Shown: positions 7,989 through 17,447, numbered from the stretch's first letter. The stretch: DNA of 64,000 nucleotides from Clostridia bacterium (GCA_017439085.1 JAFRTU010000016.1:155179-219178); one strand, 5' to 3'. Notes: a model not told the origin generated them from the letters alone. Numbers and translations are program-made.

Positions 7989-8002
7989 GATCATGCGTTT
8001 TT
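7971..8002. terminator. Bidirectional terminator between convergent genes
   Basis: AAAACGCATGA pairs perfectly with TCATGCGTTTT around a 9-base loop. It has A- and T-runs on the outer sides and overlaps the phosphatase stop. It can serve both the phosphatase gene and the convergent ligase gene. Confidence 0.85.
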
Positions 8003-8015
8003 CGTTTAATTCTTT

Positions 8016-10304
8016 TTACAGCATATTCCTCATTATCTTGCCGCTCGTGGTCTTCGGCAGGGACTCCCTGAACTCTATGATCCTCGGATACTTGTAAGGA
8101 GCTGTATTCTTCTTGACATAGTCCTGGATCTCTTTCTTCAGTTCATCCGTTCCCTCGGTCCCCTTTACGAGAACTATGCTGGCCTTGACGACCTGGCCCC
8201 TTATCTCATCAGGAGCTGCACTGACTCCGCACTCAAGCACATAAGGAAGCTCCATTATTACGTTCTCTATCTCGAAAGGCCCGATCCTGTAACCGGAGGA
8301 TTTGATGACATCGTCCGCTCTTCCTACATACCAGTAGAATCCGTCCTCATCTCTCCATGCAAGGTCTCCGGTATGATACATTCCGTCATGCCAGACTCTC
8401 TTCGTCATCTCCTCATCCCTGTAATATCCCCTGAACAGTCCGCATGGGATCTCCTTGTCCGTCCTTATGACTATCTCTCCCGGATCACCTGTGGCGACGG
8501 GCTTTCCTTCCGGATCCACGAGATCCACATCGTAGAGCGGCACCGGTTTTCCCATGGAGCCGAGCTTATGCTGGCCTCCGAAGAGGTTTCCGATGATGAG
8601 AGTGCTCTCTGTCTGGCCGAATCCCTCCATGACCTTGAGTCCCGTGGTCCTCTCCATCTGGCGGAAGACTTCGGGGTTCAGGGCTTCTCCTGCTATCGTA
8701 GCCTGTTCCACTGATGACATGTCGTACTTTGAAAGGTCTTCCTTTATCATCATCCTGTACATGGTAGGCGGGCAGCAGAGCGTGGTGATGTGGTACTTCT
8801 TGAACATGGGAAGTATATCAGCCGCATCGAACTTGTCGAAATCGTATACGAAAAGTGCGCCTTCACAGAGCCACTGTCCGTAGATCTTCCCCCAGGCCGC
8901 CTTTGCCCATCCGGTATCGGATATGGTGAGGTGGAGTCCCTGCGGGTTCACGCAGTGCCAGTAGTTAGCGGTGATGAAATGACCGAGAGGATACTTGTAG
9001 TTATGTATGGCGGCCTTCGGATATCCGCTCGTTCCTGAGGTGAAATACATGAGCATCATGTCCTCTCCGCATGGAGCATCCTCCGTCCTTTCAAACTCAT
9101 CCGAGAATCTCAGATATTCGGTATTGAAATCATGCCAGCCTTCTCTAGGAGCGTCCACGAGGATCTTGGTCCTGAGCGTCGGAGAATCCTTTTCCGCCTT
9201 TTCTATTCTTTCAGGATAGTCCTCATCGTTGCAGCATACGATTGCCGAGACTCCGGCCGTATTGAATCTGTAAGTATAGTCATGCTCCTGGAGCAGGAAG
9301 GTAGCAGGTATCGCTATGGCACCGATCTTATGGAGCGCCAGCATGCAGAACCAGAACTGATATCTCCTCTTCAGTACCAGCATGACTCTGTCTCCCCTCT
9401 TTATACCGAGGGAGAGGAAGTAGTTTGCAGTCCTGTTGGAGGCTCTTCTCATATCCTCGAAAGTGAGCCTCGTCTCCACCTTGTCCTTTGAGATGTGGAG
9501 CATCGCAAGCTTAGTAGGATCCCTCTTTGCAAGTCCGTCGACTATGTCAAAGGCAAAGTTGAACTTGTCCGTATTCTCGAACCTGAGCGAGATGAGAGCT
9601 CCCCTTTCGTCCTCCTTCGGATGTATGAAGTTGTGATACAGTCTTCTGTATGGCTTTGTTACAGGCTCCGACTGTTTGTTCCTGTTCTCCTGGGCTACCT
9701 CGCGCTTCTCCGGTTCGATATCCGGATGGAGCACTATGGCATAGAAGATGCAGTCCTGCCCTCCTACGGCTATCATTCCGTGAGGCGTAGAGGAATCGAA
9801 GTATGCACAGTCACCGGGATTCAGGACCTCGGTATGCTCTCCTATCTGGAGCTTCATAGTGCCCGATACCACAAGGTCACATTCCTGGCCTATGTGGGTC
9901 GTGAGTTCTATGTCCTTATGCTCGGCCTCCTCGTTGTATATGATCCTCGTATAGAGGGGGTCTGCGATACGGTTCCTGAATGAGGAAGCCATATTGTAGT
10001 AGATCATGCCATGAGCCTGTTCTATCTGCTGACCGTTCCCCTGTCTCGTGATCGTATATCCTCTGAGGTTCGGGCTCGTGCCCTGTATGAGGTCGGTGAC
10101 GTCGACCTTCAAGGCCAGTGAGCATCTGTAGAGGAATGCGAAGGACATGTCGTGTTCTCCGTTCTCGCATGCCTGGTATTCGCTCATTGGGACGTCGGTC
10201 AGCTGGGCCATCTGCTCGATGGTGAGCCCCATTATCTCCCTCAAGTCCCTGATCCTCTTCGCCATCTCGATCAGTTTTACGTTCAGACCGGTGAGTTGTT
10301 CCAT
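8016..10304 (-). CDS. HTH-cupin-acyl-CoA synthetase fusion (AMP-forming ligase)
   Basis: A 762-residue fusion. Residues 14-72 form an XRE-type helix-turn-helix, residues 115-195 a cupin (VLNPGDCAYFDSSTPHG), and residues 240-762 a full adenylate-forming ligase. The ligase has its P-loop at 421-430 (FTSGTSGYPK), GFGQTEST, the YHTGDLAWRD block and the catalytic Lys near 756 in TTSGKIMRN. It should activate a carboxylic acid to its acyl-CoA through an acyl-AMP. The sequence looks closest to medium-chain or branched acyl-CoA synthetases, but the substrate cannot be read. The HTH-cupin half looks like a ligand-sensing repressor, so the protein may regulate and catalyse. It stands alone behind a T-box leader with a GGAGGAGAT ribosome site. 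Confidence 0.88.
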   Translation of the reverse strand: MEQLTGLNVKLIEMAKRIRDLREIMGLTIEQMAQLTDVPMSEYQACENGEHDMSFAFLYRCSLALKVDVTDLIQGTSPNLRGYTITRQGNGQQIEQAHGMIYYNMASSFRNRIADPLYTRIIYNEEAEHKDIELTTHIGQECDLVVSGTMKLQIGEHTEVLNPGDCAYFDSSTPHGMIAVGGQDCIFYAIVLHPDIEPEKREVAQENRNKQSEPVTKPYRRLYHNFIHPKEDERGALISLRFENTDKFNFAFDIVDGLAKRDPTKLAMLHISKDKVETRLTFEDMRRASNRTANYFLSLGIKRGDRVMLVLKRRYQFWFCMLALHKIGAIAIPATFLLQEHDYTYRFNTAGVSAIVCCNDEDYPERIEKAEKDSPTLRTKILVDAPREGWHDFNTEYLRFSDEFERTEDAPCGEDMMLMYFTSGTSGYPKAAIHNYKYPLGHFITANYWHCVNPQGLHLTISDTGWAKAAWGKIYGQWLCEGALFVYDFDKFDAADILPMFKKYHITTLCCPPTMYRMMIKEDLSKYDMSSVEQATIAGEALNPEVFRQMERTTGLKVMEGFGQTESTLIIGNLFGGQHKLGSMGKPVPLYDVDLVDPEGKPVATGDPGEIVIRTDKEIPCGLFRGYYRDEEMTKRVWHDGMYHTGDLAWRDEDGFYWYVGRADDVIKSSGYRIGPFEIENVIMELPYVLECGVSAAPDEIRGQVVKASIVLVKGTEGTDELKKEIQDYVKKNTAPYKYPRIIEFRESLPKTTSGKIMRNML

Positions 10305-10313
10305 ATCTCCTCC

Positions 10314-10588
10314 AAAAAAAAGACCCGTCTCATATCACATGAGACGGGTTAAGATCATTCTTATGTACCCGCGGTACCACTCATATTGTGCCGAAGCACC
10401 ACTTCACGTTCCATCAAACGCTATGCACTTACGCGGCAGTCACGGAAAGGGTCTACTGACAGAATTGCGTTCTTCCTTTCAGCTCGGGAGCTACTTCCTC
10501 ATTCCTTGACCTGCTGCCTCGCACCATCCGGCAGTTCTCTTAAAGGTCGGCAGACGGGCCTCTCCTTCACAGCTTTTATATTCGATTG
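10314..10588 (-). promoter_or_regulatory. T-box leader (tRNA-sensing), probable valine specifier
   Basis: The minus strand shows the T-box core GTGGTACCGCGG (10369-10380). It is followed by an intrinsic terminator: ACCCGTCTCAT/ATGAGACGGGT (10323-10333 with 10339-10349) plus eight U. Stem I is recognisable by the AGAGAACTGCCGGATGGTGCGAGGCAGC-type distal part and the lower helix AGCU..GGAG/CUCC..AGCU. Directly above that helix the 3' strand reads GAA-GUA-G, so GUA (Val) at 10492-10494 is the likely specifier codon; this last step is inference. Uncharged tRNA would let transcription continue into the HTH-cupin-ligase gene. Confidence 0.88.
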
Positions 10589-10595
10589 TGCAGTT

Positions 10596-10624
10596 ATTTT
10601 ATATCACCCGTTTTTGAGTGTCAA
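10596..10624 (-). promoter_or_regulatory. Sigma-A promoter of the T-box transcript
   Basis: TTGACA (10619-10624), a 17-base spacer and TAAAAT (10596-10601) on the minus strand, just before the T-box leader. Confidence 0.75.
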
Positions 10625-10671
10625 CAACACTATGTAAATAATTCGCCTGATTTTTAGGTTATCCGTGCCCC

Positions 10672-12585
10672 TTATTCCAGTTCAAAGGCTCCGGTATAGA
10701 GCTGATAGTAGACTCCCTTCATGTTAAGGAGATCGTCATGCGTTCCTCTCTCTATAATCCTTCCGTGATCCAGCACCATTATGGCGTTGCTGTTCCTGAC
10801 GGTAGAGAGCCTGTGGGCTATCACGAACACAGTCCTTCCCTTCATGAGGTTGTCCATGCCCTTCTGTACGAGAGCCTCAGTCCTCGTGTCGATGGAACTC
10901 GTAGCCTCGTCAAGTATCATGACGGGCGGATCGGCTACAGCTGCTCTCGCTATGGAGATGAGCTGTCTCTGTCCCTGGGAGAGCTGGGAACCGTTGTTCG
11001 TGAGCATTGTGTCATATCCTTCAGGCAGCCTCGTGATGAAGTCATCGGCATTTGCGAGCTTTGCAGCCCTTATGCAGTCCTCATCGGAAGCATCGAGATT
11101 CCCGTATCTTATGTTCTCCATGACTGTTCCCGTGAACAGGTTCACGTCCTGGAGGACTATGCCGAGGGACCTTCTGAGATCCGGCTTCTTTATCTTGTTG
11201 ATGTTTATGCCGTCATACCTGATCTTGCCGTCAGGGATGTCATAGAACCTGTTTATGAGGTTCGTTATGGTGGTCTTGCCCGCACCCGTAGCTCCCACGA
11301 AGGCTATCTTCTGACCGGGCTTAGCATAGAGCGATATGTCGAACAGCACCTGTTTTTCCGGGACATATCCGAAATCCACATGTTCCATGACCACGTCGCC
11401 CTTAAGCTCCGTATAGGTAGTGGTGCCGTCAGCCTTATGGAAATGCTTCCACGCCCAGAGACCTGTATGCTCCTTCGCTTCTCTTATTTCTCCGTTCTCA
11501 TCCCTTACGGCGTTAACGAGAGTGACATAGCCCTCATCGGCTTCTGGCTCTTCATCGATTATCTCGAATACTCTCGCCGCTCCTGCAAGGCTCAGCGCGA
11601 TTATCGAGGCGTTCATGGAGATCTCCCTTGTACTGAAGGACAGCTGCCTCGACATTCCGAGGAATGAGATTATCGTTCCTATCGTGAGCTCGCCGAATCC
11701 TTTGAGAGACAGGTTCCTTATGCCCGAAACGAACAGTATTCCTCCGATGAAGGCAAGCACGACATACAGAATGTTTCCCATGTTTCCGAGGATCGGTCCC
11801 AGCACGTTTCCGTTCTTGTTGGCATTGACACCGTCGTCATAGAGTTTGTCGTTCAGCTTTACGAAATCCTTCTTGGTCTCTTCCTCATGGCAGAAGACCT
11901 GGACCACCTTCTGGCCCTGTATCATCTCCTCTATGAATCCCTCTTCATTTGCCAGGGACTCCTGCTGCTGCTTCATGTACTTTGCGCTCCTGCCTCCGAA
12001 GCGTTTTGTCATGAGCATCATGCCTACGAGCATCACTCCGACTATAAGGGTCATCCAGATGCTGTAGGACAGCATCGTGTAAATGACGGAGAGCATCGCG
12101 AGCCCTGATGAGATGATCCCCGGGAAGCTCCTTGATATGAACTGTCTTATGGAGTCGATGTCGTTCGTATATGCTGACATTATGTCGCCGTTCAGGTGTG
12201 TGTCGAAGAAGCGGATCGGGAGCTGTTCCATATTCCTGAACATCTCATTTCTGAGCTTCTGCATCGTTCCCTGCGTTATCTCGGCACTTAAGTGGCTGTT
12301 TATCCAGTTGCCCGCCACTCCGAGGGCATAGATTATCATCATCCGGATGAGTATCGCGCTCATCTGAGGCATTACGGCCTCCAAGCCCTTGTCCATTCCC
12401 GGAACTATACATTCGTCTATGAGCCTTTTAAGGTAAGTGCTGCCTATGACGCTCGAGGTCGAAGAGAAGATTATGCAGACGAGGACTATGAAGGACTTAA
12501 GGGGATAGTTCCCGATCATGTACTTCACGAGCCTTCCGAAGGTACCCTTTTTCACAGGTCTTTTTTCACGCATCCTGCGTTCCAT
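10672..12585 (-). CDS. ABC exporter half-transporter, subunit B (catalytically complete NBD)
   Basis: A 637-residue type IV (LmrD/TM288-like) half-transporter with six predicted membrane helices at residues 15-350 and a C-terminal ATPase. The nucleotide-binding domain has Walker A GATGAGKTT, signature LSQGQRQ, Walker B VMILDEATSSID with the catalytic Glu, and H-loop AHRLS. A long insert before the NBD (about residues 375-410) is typical of this subunit. The start at 12585 follows AAAGGAGG and overlaps the partner gene by 20 bases, so the two are translated together. Heterodimers of this kind export drugs, lipids or peptides; the substrate is not evident. Confidence 0.9.
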   Translation of the reverse strand: MERRMREKRPVKKGTFGRLVKYMIGNYPLKSFIVLVCIIFSSTSSVIGSTYLKRLIDECIVPGMDKGLEAVMPQMSAILIRMMIIYALGVAGNWINSHLSAEITQGTMQKLRNEMFRNMEQLPIRFFDTHLNGDIMSAYTNDIDSIRQFISRSFPGIISSGLAMLSVIYTMLSYSIWMTLIVGVMLVGMMLMTKRFGGRSAKYMKQQQESLANEEGFIEEMIQGQKVVQVFCHEEETKKDFVKLNDKLYDDGVNANKNGNVLGPILGNMGNILYVVLAFIGGILFVSGIRNLSLKGFGELTIGTIISFLGMSRQLSFSTREISMNASIIALSLAGAARVFEIIDEEPEADEGYVTLVNAVRDENGEIREAKEHTGLWAWKHFHKADGTTTYTELKGDVVMEHVDFGYVPEKQVLFDISLYAKPGQKIAFVGATGAGKTTITNLINRFYDIPDGKIRYDGININKIKKPDLRRSLGIVLQDVNLFTGTVMENIRYGNLDASDEDCIRAAKLANADDFITRLPEGYDTMLTNNGSQLSQGQRQLISIARAAVADPPVMILDEATSSIDTRTEALVQKGMDNLMKGRTVFVIAHRLSTVRNSNAIMVLDHGRIIERGTHDDLLNMKGVYYQLYTGAFELE

Positions 12586-14323
12586 CGTCTTCCTCCTTTC
12601 CCTTCACCTGGGAATCATAGACTTCCCTGTAGATCCCTCCGAGTTCAAGGAGCTCTTCATGGCTTCCCTGCTCGGCTATCTTTCCGCCTTCCAGTACTAC
12701 GGTGAAATCGGCATGTTCAACGGAAGAGATCCTCTGGGCGATGATTATCTTCGTTGTGTCCGGTATCTCCTTTTCAAACGCCCTCTGTATCAGCGCATCC
12801 GTTCTGGTATCGACTGCAGACGTGGAGTCATCAAGTATCAGTATCTTCGGTTTCTTCAAAAGCGCTCTTGCTATGCAGAGCCTCTGCTTTTGTCCTCCGG
12901 ACACGTTGTTGCCTCCCTGCTCTATCATGTAATCATAGCCGCCGGGGAAGGTATTGATGAACTCATCTGCCTGGGCGAGACGGCATATCCTCTCTATCTC
13001 CTCATCCGAAGCATCCTTGTTGCCCCATCTGAGGTTCTCCTTTATCGTTCCCTTGAAGAGCACGTTCTTCTGAAGGACCACCGATACCGCATCCCTCAGG
13101 GAGGTGAGATCGTAATCCCTTACATCCTCTCCCCCGACCTTTACGGAGCCTTTGCTCACGTCATACAGTCTCGAGATGAGCTGTATAAGGGTCGATTTGG
13201 AGGACCCTGTGCTTCCTATTATTCCGACTGTCGCGCCTGAAGGGATATGAAGGTCTATGTCCTCGAGGGCATATCTCTTCGAGCCTTCCTTATATGCAAA
13301 GGAGACGTTTTCGAAATCGATCGAACCATCCTTTACCTCCGTAAGTCCGTTCTCCGGACTCTCTACGGAAGGCTCATGCTCCAGCACCTCCGCTATCCTC
13401 TCTGCAGACTCCCCTGCCATGGAGATCATGACGAATATCATGGTCACCATCACTACCTGGGACAGTATCTGCACTCCGTAGGTTATGAGGGATGACAGGT
13501 CTCCCGTGGAAAGCGAGCTGCCTCCCGAGGAGATTATTAGCCTTGCTCCGAAGTAATCCACCAGTAGCAGGGCCAGATATATGCTGAAGTTGGTGACCGG
13601 GATCCCTATGATCCTGTCGACCTTGATGAAATCCCTTGCGACCTCTCCCGATATCTTCTCGAACTTCTCCTGCTCGTATTCTTCTCTCACGAAGCTCTTC
13701 ACGACCCTTATGCCGTTCACGTTCTCCTGAACGGATTCGTTCATGCTGTCGTATCTCTTGAATATCTTGTCGAAATACGGGATTATCCACCTGAGTGCGA
13801 ATATGAAGATCCCCAGCAGGAACGGGAATATGGCAAGAAAGATGAGGGACATCCTGACGGAGATGGTCATTGCCATTATTATCGAGAATATCATCATGAG
13901 GGGCACCCTTATGGCGATCCTTATGATCTCCTGGAAAGCTCCCTGAACGCTCGAGATGTCAGTGGTCATCCTTGTCACGAGAGACGAGGATGAGAACCTG
14001 TCTATGTCGGCAAACGAGAAGGTCTGTATCTTGAAGAACAGATCCTCCCTCAGGTTCTTGGCGAAGCCTCCGGATGCCACTGCCGCCTTTCTAGCGGACA
14101 TGACCCCGCAGAACAGAGAACAGGCTGAGAGTATTATCAGCATGGAACCGTACTTGATCACCGGATCCAGCGACTCTCCCGTCATCTCGTCTATGAGCTT
14201 TGACATCACGAATGGTATGAGACACTCAAGAAGAGTCTCCCCTATGATGAACAGGGGGGCCAACAGTGTCTCCTTTTTGTATTCTCTGATGCTTCTCGTC
14301 AGTATCTTAATCTTTTTAAGCAT
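12566..14323 (-). CDS. ABC exporter half-transporter, subunit A (degenerate NBD)
   Basis: A 585-residue LmrC/TM287-like half-transporter: six membrane helices, then an ATPase with Walker A GSTGSSKST and signature VSGGQKQR. Two key residues are altered: the Walker B ends in DDSTSAVD (Asp for the catalytic Glu), and the switch His is Gln (AQRIS). That is the known asymmetric arrangement in which one ATP site is degenerate and the partner supplies the active one. The ATG at 14323 has GGAGG six bases upstream, better placed than the TTG one codon before it. It is the first gene of the two-gene exporter operon. Confidence 0.9.
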   Translation of the reverse strand: MLKKIKILTRSIREYKKETLLAPLFIIGETLLECLIPFVMSKLIDEMTGESLDPVIKYGSMLIILSACSLFCGVMSARKAAVASGGFAKNLREDLFFKIQTFSFADIDRFSSSSLVTRMTTDISSVQGAFQEIIRIAIRVPLMMIFSIIMAMTISVRMSLIFLAIFPFLLGIFIFALRWIIPYFDKIFKRYDSMNESVQENVNGIRVVKSFVREEYEQEKFEKISGEVARDFIKVDRIIGIPVTNFSIYLALLLVDYFGARLIISSGGSSLSTGDLSSLITYGVQILSQVVMVTMIFVMISMAGESAERIAEVLEHEPSVESPENGLTEVKDGSIDFENVSFAYKEGSKRYALEDIDLHIPSGATVGIIGSTGSSKSTLIQLISRLYDVSKGSVKVGGEDVRDYDLTSLRDAVSVVLQKNVLFKGTIKENLRWGNKDASDEEIERICRLAQADEFINTFPGGYDYMIEQGGNNVSGGQKQRLCIARALLKKPKILILDDSTSAVDTRTDALIQRAFEKEIPDTTKIIIAQRISSVEHADFTVVLEGGKIAEQGSHEELLELGGIYREVYDSQVKGKEEDDGTQDA

Positions 14324-14415
14324 CAATTACCTCCGTTATCCTTTCTATTTCATTGTGTTATTTTTTATATTTTACCTGTTATTTTCAGTACCGTGTAAGT
14401 AAACTCAATTAAAAG

Positions 14416-14445
14416 AAGAAAAGGCCGCAGTCCTGGGACTGCGGC
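14416..14445 (-). terminator. Terminator after the PstS-like lipoprotein gene
   Basis: GCCGCAGTC (14424-14432) pairs with GACTGCGGC (14437-14445). On the minus strand it is followed by CTTTTCTTCTTTT. Confidence 0.8.
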
Positions 14446-14464
14446 ATGTATCCCGTCAATATGT

Positions 14465-15238
14465 TCACTTTATGTCTTCCCAGTACTTTATCTTACCGGA
14501 AAGTATCTTTTTTAGGGTCTCCTTATCCATGGATACCAGACGGTTCTCATCGCTCACTATGAAGCCTATCTCACCGTTGTCGGCATATGAGGTCAGCTTT
14601 GCCCCTTCTATCTCCACGGGCTCGCCGTAATAGAAGACTATCTCATCACCCGAGGGATACAGGTCCATCGGAGCTTTCTCGGTCACTATGTTGAACCTGG
14701 CCTCCTTATTGTATCCAGAATATACCTTCACCATCTGTTCCACGAGATGAAGGCTCTTCTCATCCGTCCTTATGGTCACTCCTTCGGGGTCGGAGGGCTT
14801 GTAGCAGGATGCACAGAAGCCCACCGGCTTCTCGATGATCTGTGAATATCCGTTCGATTTCAGTATCTCCTGCCCCTTGGTCCCGCAAACGAACAGGAAG
14901 AAATCCCCCGTCATGGTACCTGCGGGAAGATCGGCGTTCCTTATTATCTGGAAATATCTGTGATCGTCCTCACCGGTGCGGTAGATCTCCCTTGCTCCCT
15001 TGATCCTGTCCACGGAGATATATGCAAGGATGGAAGTATCCTTGCTGAACATCCTCTCGAGATAGTAGTAGGTATCTATAGCCTCGGCATCTTTTCTGAT
15101 CTTGAGATCCGGGAAGAGCTCGAGGAGATTGTCGTTCGTATCATATACGACCACCCTTATCGGTGTCTTCTTCCTGCATGAGGAAACAGTGAACACACAT
15201 ATCAGCACCAGTATCAGAGCCAGTATCCTCTTTTTCAT
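14465..15238 (-). CDS. Substrate-binding lipoprotein, PstS/PBP-II-like
   Basis: A 257-residue lipoprotein: a Lys-rich start, a hydrophobic core and the lipobox VSSC at residues 18-21. The end (LKKILSGKIKYWEDIK) resembles the loop of phosphate- and oxyanion-binding PstS-like proteins, where a Gly-Lys-Ile-x-x-Trp stretch is common. The overall length and beta-alpha pattern fit a periplasmic-binding fold. No permease or ATPase gene is adjacent, so it is either an orphan sensor or its transporter lies elsewhere. The ligand is unknown. It is monocistronic between two terminators. Confidence 0.6.
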   Translation of the reverse strand: MKKRILALILVLICVFTVSSCRKKTPIRVVVYDTNDNLLELFPDLKIRKDAEAIDTYYYLERMFSKDTSILAYISVDRIKGAREIYRTGEDDHRYFQIIRNADLPAGTMTGDFFLFVCGTKGQEILKSNGYSQIIEKPVGFCASCYKPSDPEGVTIRTDEKSLHLVEQMVKVYSGYNKEARFNIVTEKAPMDLYPSGDEIVFYYGEPVEIEGAKLTSYADNGEIGFIVSDENRLVSMDKETLKKILSGKIKYWEDIK

Positions 15239-15293
15239 ATGCGGTCTCCTTTCCTTCTTTTTTTTTTATTATATCTTGTCCATGCCATTTTTT

Positions 15294-15324
15294 GCAAAAA
15301 AAGAAGGCAGCCTTAAAGGCTGCC
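15294..15324 (-). terminator. Terminator after the DUF362 gene
   Basis: GGCAGCC (15306-15312) pairs with GGCTGCC (15318-15324); an A-run on the plus strand gives the U-tract for minus-strand transcripts. Confidence 0.8.
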
Positions 15325-15342
15325 CTCAAGATAGTTCTTTTA

Positions 15343-16332
15343 TCAGATCTCTATCCTCTTGAACGGCTTTAATCCTTCGACTGCCTTCTTCGGGCAGATC
15401 CTGACTTCGTCGTTGTCAAGGTCGATGAGGATGTACTTGTCATTTCCCATTCCCAGCTCCTTCATGTAGGAGAGCTGTCTGTGCCCGTGTCTCGTCTCTA
15501 TCCTCTCGATGAGGTCGTGATGCTCCTCTTCCGTCATGGCATATACGAGGTCCACACTAGCCTGGTCTATTGCAAGCAGGTCCGTCGAACCGAGGATGCC
15601 TACGTTCGGCGTTACGACAGGTGCTGCTCCGAGTCCTTCGCAGTCGCATGATACGGACATGTTCCTCATGACGTTCATGTATGTGACATGCTTGCCGAAG
15701 AAATCGATGGTAGCCTTAGTGGATTCGGTTATCCTCTCCATGAGCTCTTCCTCGAGAATGGACCACATGTTGTCCGATCCTGCCTTAGTATGGATCCAGC
15801 CCTTGCCGATCCTTCCGTCAGCGCATCCGATTCCGATGTTCTTGTTGGAGCCGCCGAAGCCGCCCTGTCCGTGTCCCTTGAAGTGTGTGAGAACCATGAG
15901 CGAATCATAGTTGACCATATGGGAACCATGGGACATCTCCTTCATCCATTTTCCGCCCTTTATCGGGAGGAGAACAGTTCCTTCGGAGTCCATGATATCC
16001 ACGGGACAGAACGTCCATCCGTTGATCTTCAGGGTCTCCCTGTGTTCTTCGGTGGTATATCTGCCGCCCTGATAATACGTATTGGTCTCAACAATCGTTC
16101 CATCCGGTATCTTGGCCTCCATGAAGCTCTTTACCCACTTGGCAGGTATAATGTTCGGGCCGTTCCTCTCACCGGTATGCAGCTTGACTGCGATCTTACC
16201 AGTCATGGCACCATTGATCTTGTCGTAGACTTTCTTCATTCCGTCCGGCGAGATGTCTCTGGTGAAATAGACTATGGATTCGTTTCCTGTTCTCTCTTCA
16301 TAGGGAACATACCTTCTTCCGTCAACATTCAT
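15343..16332 (-). CDS. DUF362 domain protein
   Basis: A 329-residue DUF362 protein. Typical blocks are VKLHTGERNGPNIIP, NTYYQGGRY, the LTHFKGHGQGGFGGSNKNIGIG core and CxC in VSCDCEG. The family is common in anaerobes and often linked to iron-sulfur proteins; the biochemical role is not settled. Unlike many members, this one has no C-terminal 4Fe-4S ferredoxin module. The ATG at 16332 has GGAGG eight bases upstream. An ATG five codons earlier contains that GGAGG inside the frame and has no ribosome site itself. The gene is alone between terminators. Confidence 0.8.
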   Translation of the reverse strand: MNVDGRRYVPYEERTGNESIVYFTRDISPDGMKKVYDKINGAMTGKIAVKLHTGERNGPNIIPAKWVKSFMEAKIPDGTIVETNTYYQGGRYTTEEHRETLKINGWTFCPVDIMDSEGTVLLPIKGGKWMKEMSHGSHMVNYDSLMVLTHFKGHGQGGFGGSNKNIGIGCADGRIGKGWIHTKAGSDNMWSILEEELMERITESTKATIDFFGKHVTYMNVMRNMSVSCDCEGLGAAPVVTPNVGILGSTDLLAIDQASVDLVYAMTEEEHHDLIERIETRHGHRQLSYMKELGMGNDKYILIDLDNDEVRICPKKAVEGLKPFKRIEI

Positions 16333-16489
16333 GTTGATATCCTCCATATATAAAAAATTACCTCAACATAATTATCCTATAACTTCGTGAAAACTCCAAT
16401 AGGTTTAAGCCTGCTGTAAACCAAATATTCTTCCCCTTTCCTTTTCCCCCATCCGAAATATATAATTGAATCATAAAGGAGGTGCGGAG

Positions 16490-17386
16490 ATGATCAATCA
16501 GAAGATTAGAGAGACAGTCACCCTGAACAACGGAGTCGAGATGCCGAGGATCGGCCTCGGTACGGTGTTCCTCAAGGAAGAGATAATGAGGGATGCGTTA
16601 AGGTACGGATTCTACAATATCGATACCGCCACCGACTATTCAAATGACGAGATCAACGGTGAGGAGGAGGTCGGAAAGGCCATCAGATCCTCCGGAGTGG
16701 ACAGAAAGGACGTGTTCGTCACCACGAAGCTCTGGAACTCGTCCCACGGATATGAGAACGCCCTCAAGGCTTTCGATTATTCCCTGAAGACCCTGGGCCT
16801 CGACTATGTAGACCTCTATCTCATACACTGGCCGTGCCCCGATTTCGATGACTACATAGACACCTGGAAGGCCTTCGAGAAGCTGTACAAGGATGGTCTC
16901 GTAAGGGCGATCGGAGTATCGAACTTCTTCCCGGAATGGCTCGAGCGCATTAAGCAGGAATGCGAGACAATTCCGGCAGTAGACCAGGTGGAGTACCACC
17001 CCTTCTTCCAGCAGAGGCACGTATATGAGTACTGCAGGGCGAACGGCATACAGACCGAAGCTTTCTCCCCCATGTGCAAGGGAAGGGTCGTGACGGATCC
17101 GACGCTTGTGAGGATAGGTGCTAAATACGGAAAGACGGGTCCCCAGGTCACAGCAAGGTTCCTCTATCAGGAGGAGATCTGCTTCATAACCAAGTCGAGC
17201 ACCCTCGATCACCTGAAGGAGACGGTGGACATTTTCGACTTTGCACTCTCTGAAGAGGACATGGCGGAGATAAGGGCTTTAAGCAGCCCCGAAGGCAGGA
17301 TAAACATGGACCCGAGGACTTTCCACGAGCTCATGAACCTTAAGGATCAGATAAAGGCCGGAAAGGCAAAATACGCCGTAAAGTGA
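16490..17386 (+). CDS. Aldo/keto reductase
   Basis: A 299-residue AKR. The catalytic tetrad can be read: Asp and Tyr in NIDTATDYSND, Lys in TTKLWN and His in YLIHWPCPD. The C-terminal NADP-binding signature VxxxTKS appears as CFITKSS. The shape is that of the AKR5 group (2,5-diketo-gluconate reductase-like), which reduces aldehydes and ketones with NADPH; the natural substrate is unknown. The ATG at 16490 follows AAAGGAGGTGCGGAG. An in-frame TTG 24 bases earlier lies upstream of that site and is not used. A possible -10 (TATAAT) lies about 30 bases before the ATG. Confidence 0.88.
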   Translation: MINQKIRETVTLNNGVEMPRIGLGTVFLKEEIMRDALRYGFYNIDTATDYSNDEINGEEEVGKAIRSSGVDRKDVFVTTKLWNSSHGYENALKAFDYSLKTLGLDYVDLYLIHWPCPDFDDYIDTWKAFEKLYKDGLVRAIGVSNFFPEWLERIKQECETIPAVDQVEYHPFFQQRHVYEYCRANGIQTEAFSPMCKGRVVTDPTLVRIGAKYGKTGPQVTARFLYQEEICFITKSSTLDHLKETVDIFDFALSEEDMAEIRALSSPEGRINMDPRTFHELMNLKDQIKAGKAKYAVK

Positions 17387-17410
17387 CGGTGCACTTATTA
17401 CAGGCTCAAC

Positions 17411-17447
17411 AGCACGGGAGGTAGTTTCATGCCTCCTGTGCTCTTTT
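17411..17447 (+). terminator. Terminator after the aldo/keto reductase gene
   Basis: AGCACGGGAGG (17411-17421) pairs with CCTCCTGTGCT (17432-17442), with one G-T pair, and is followed by CTTTT. Confidence 0.75.
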
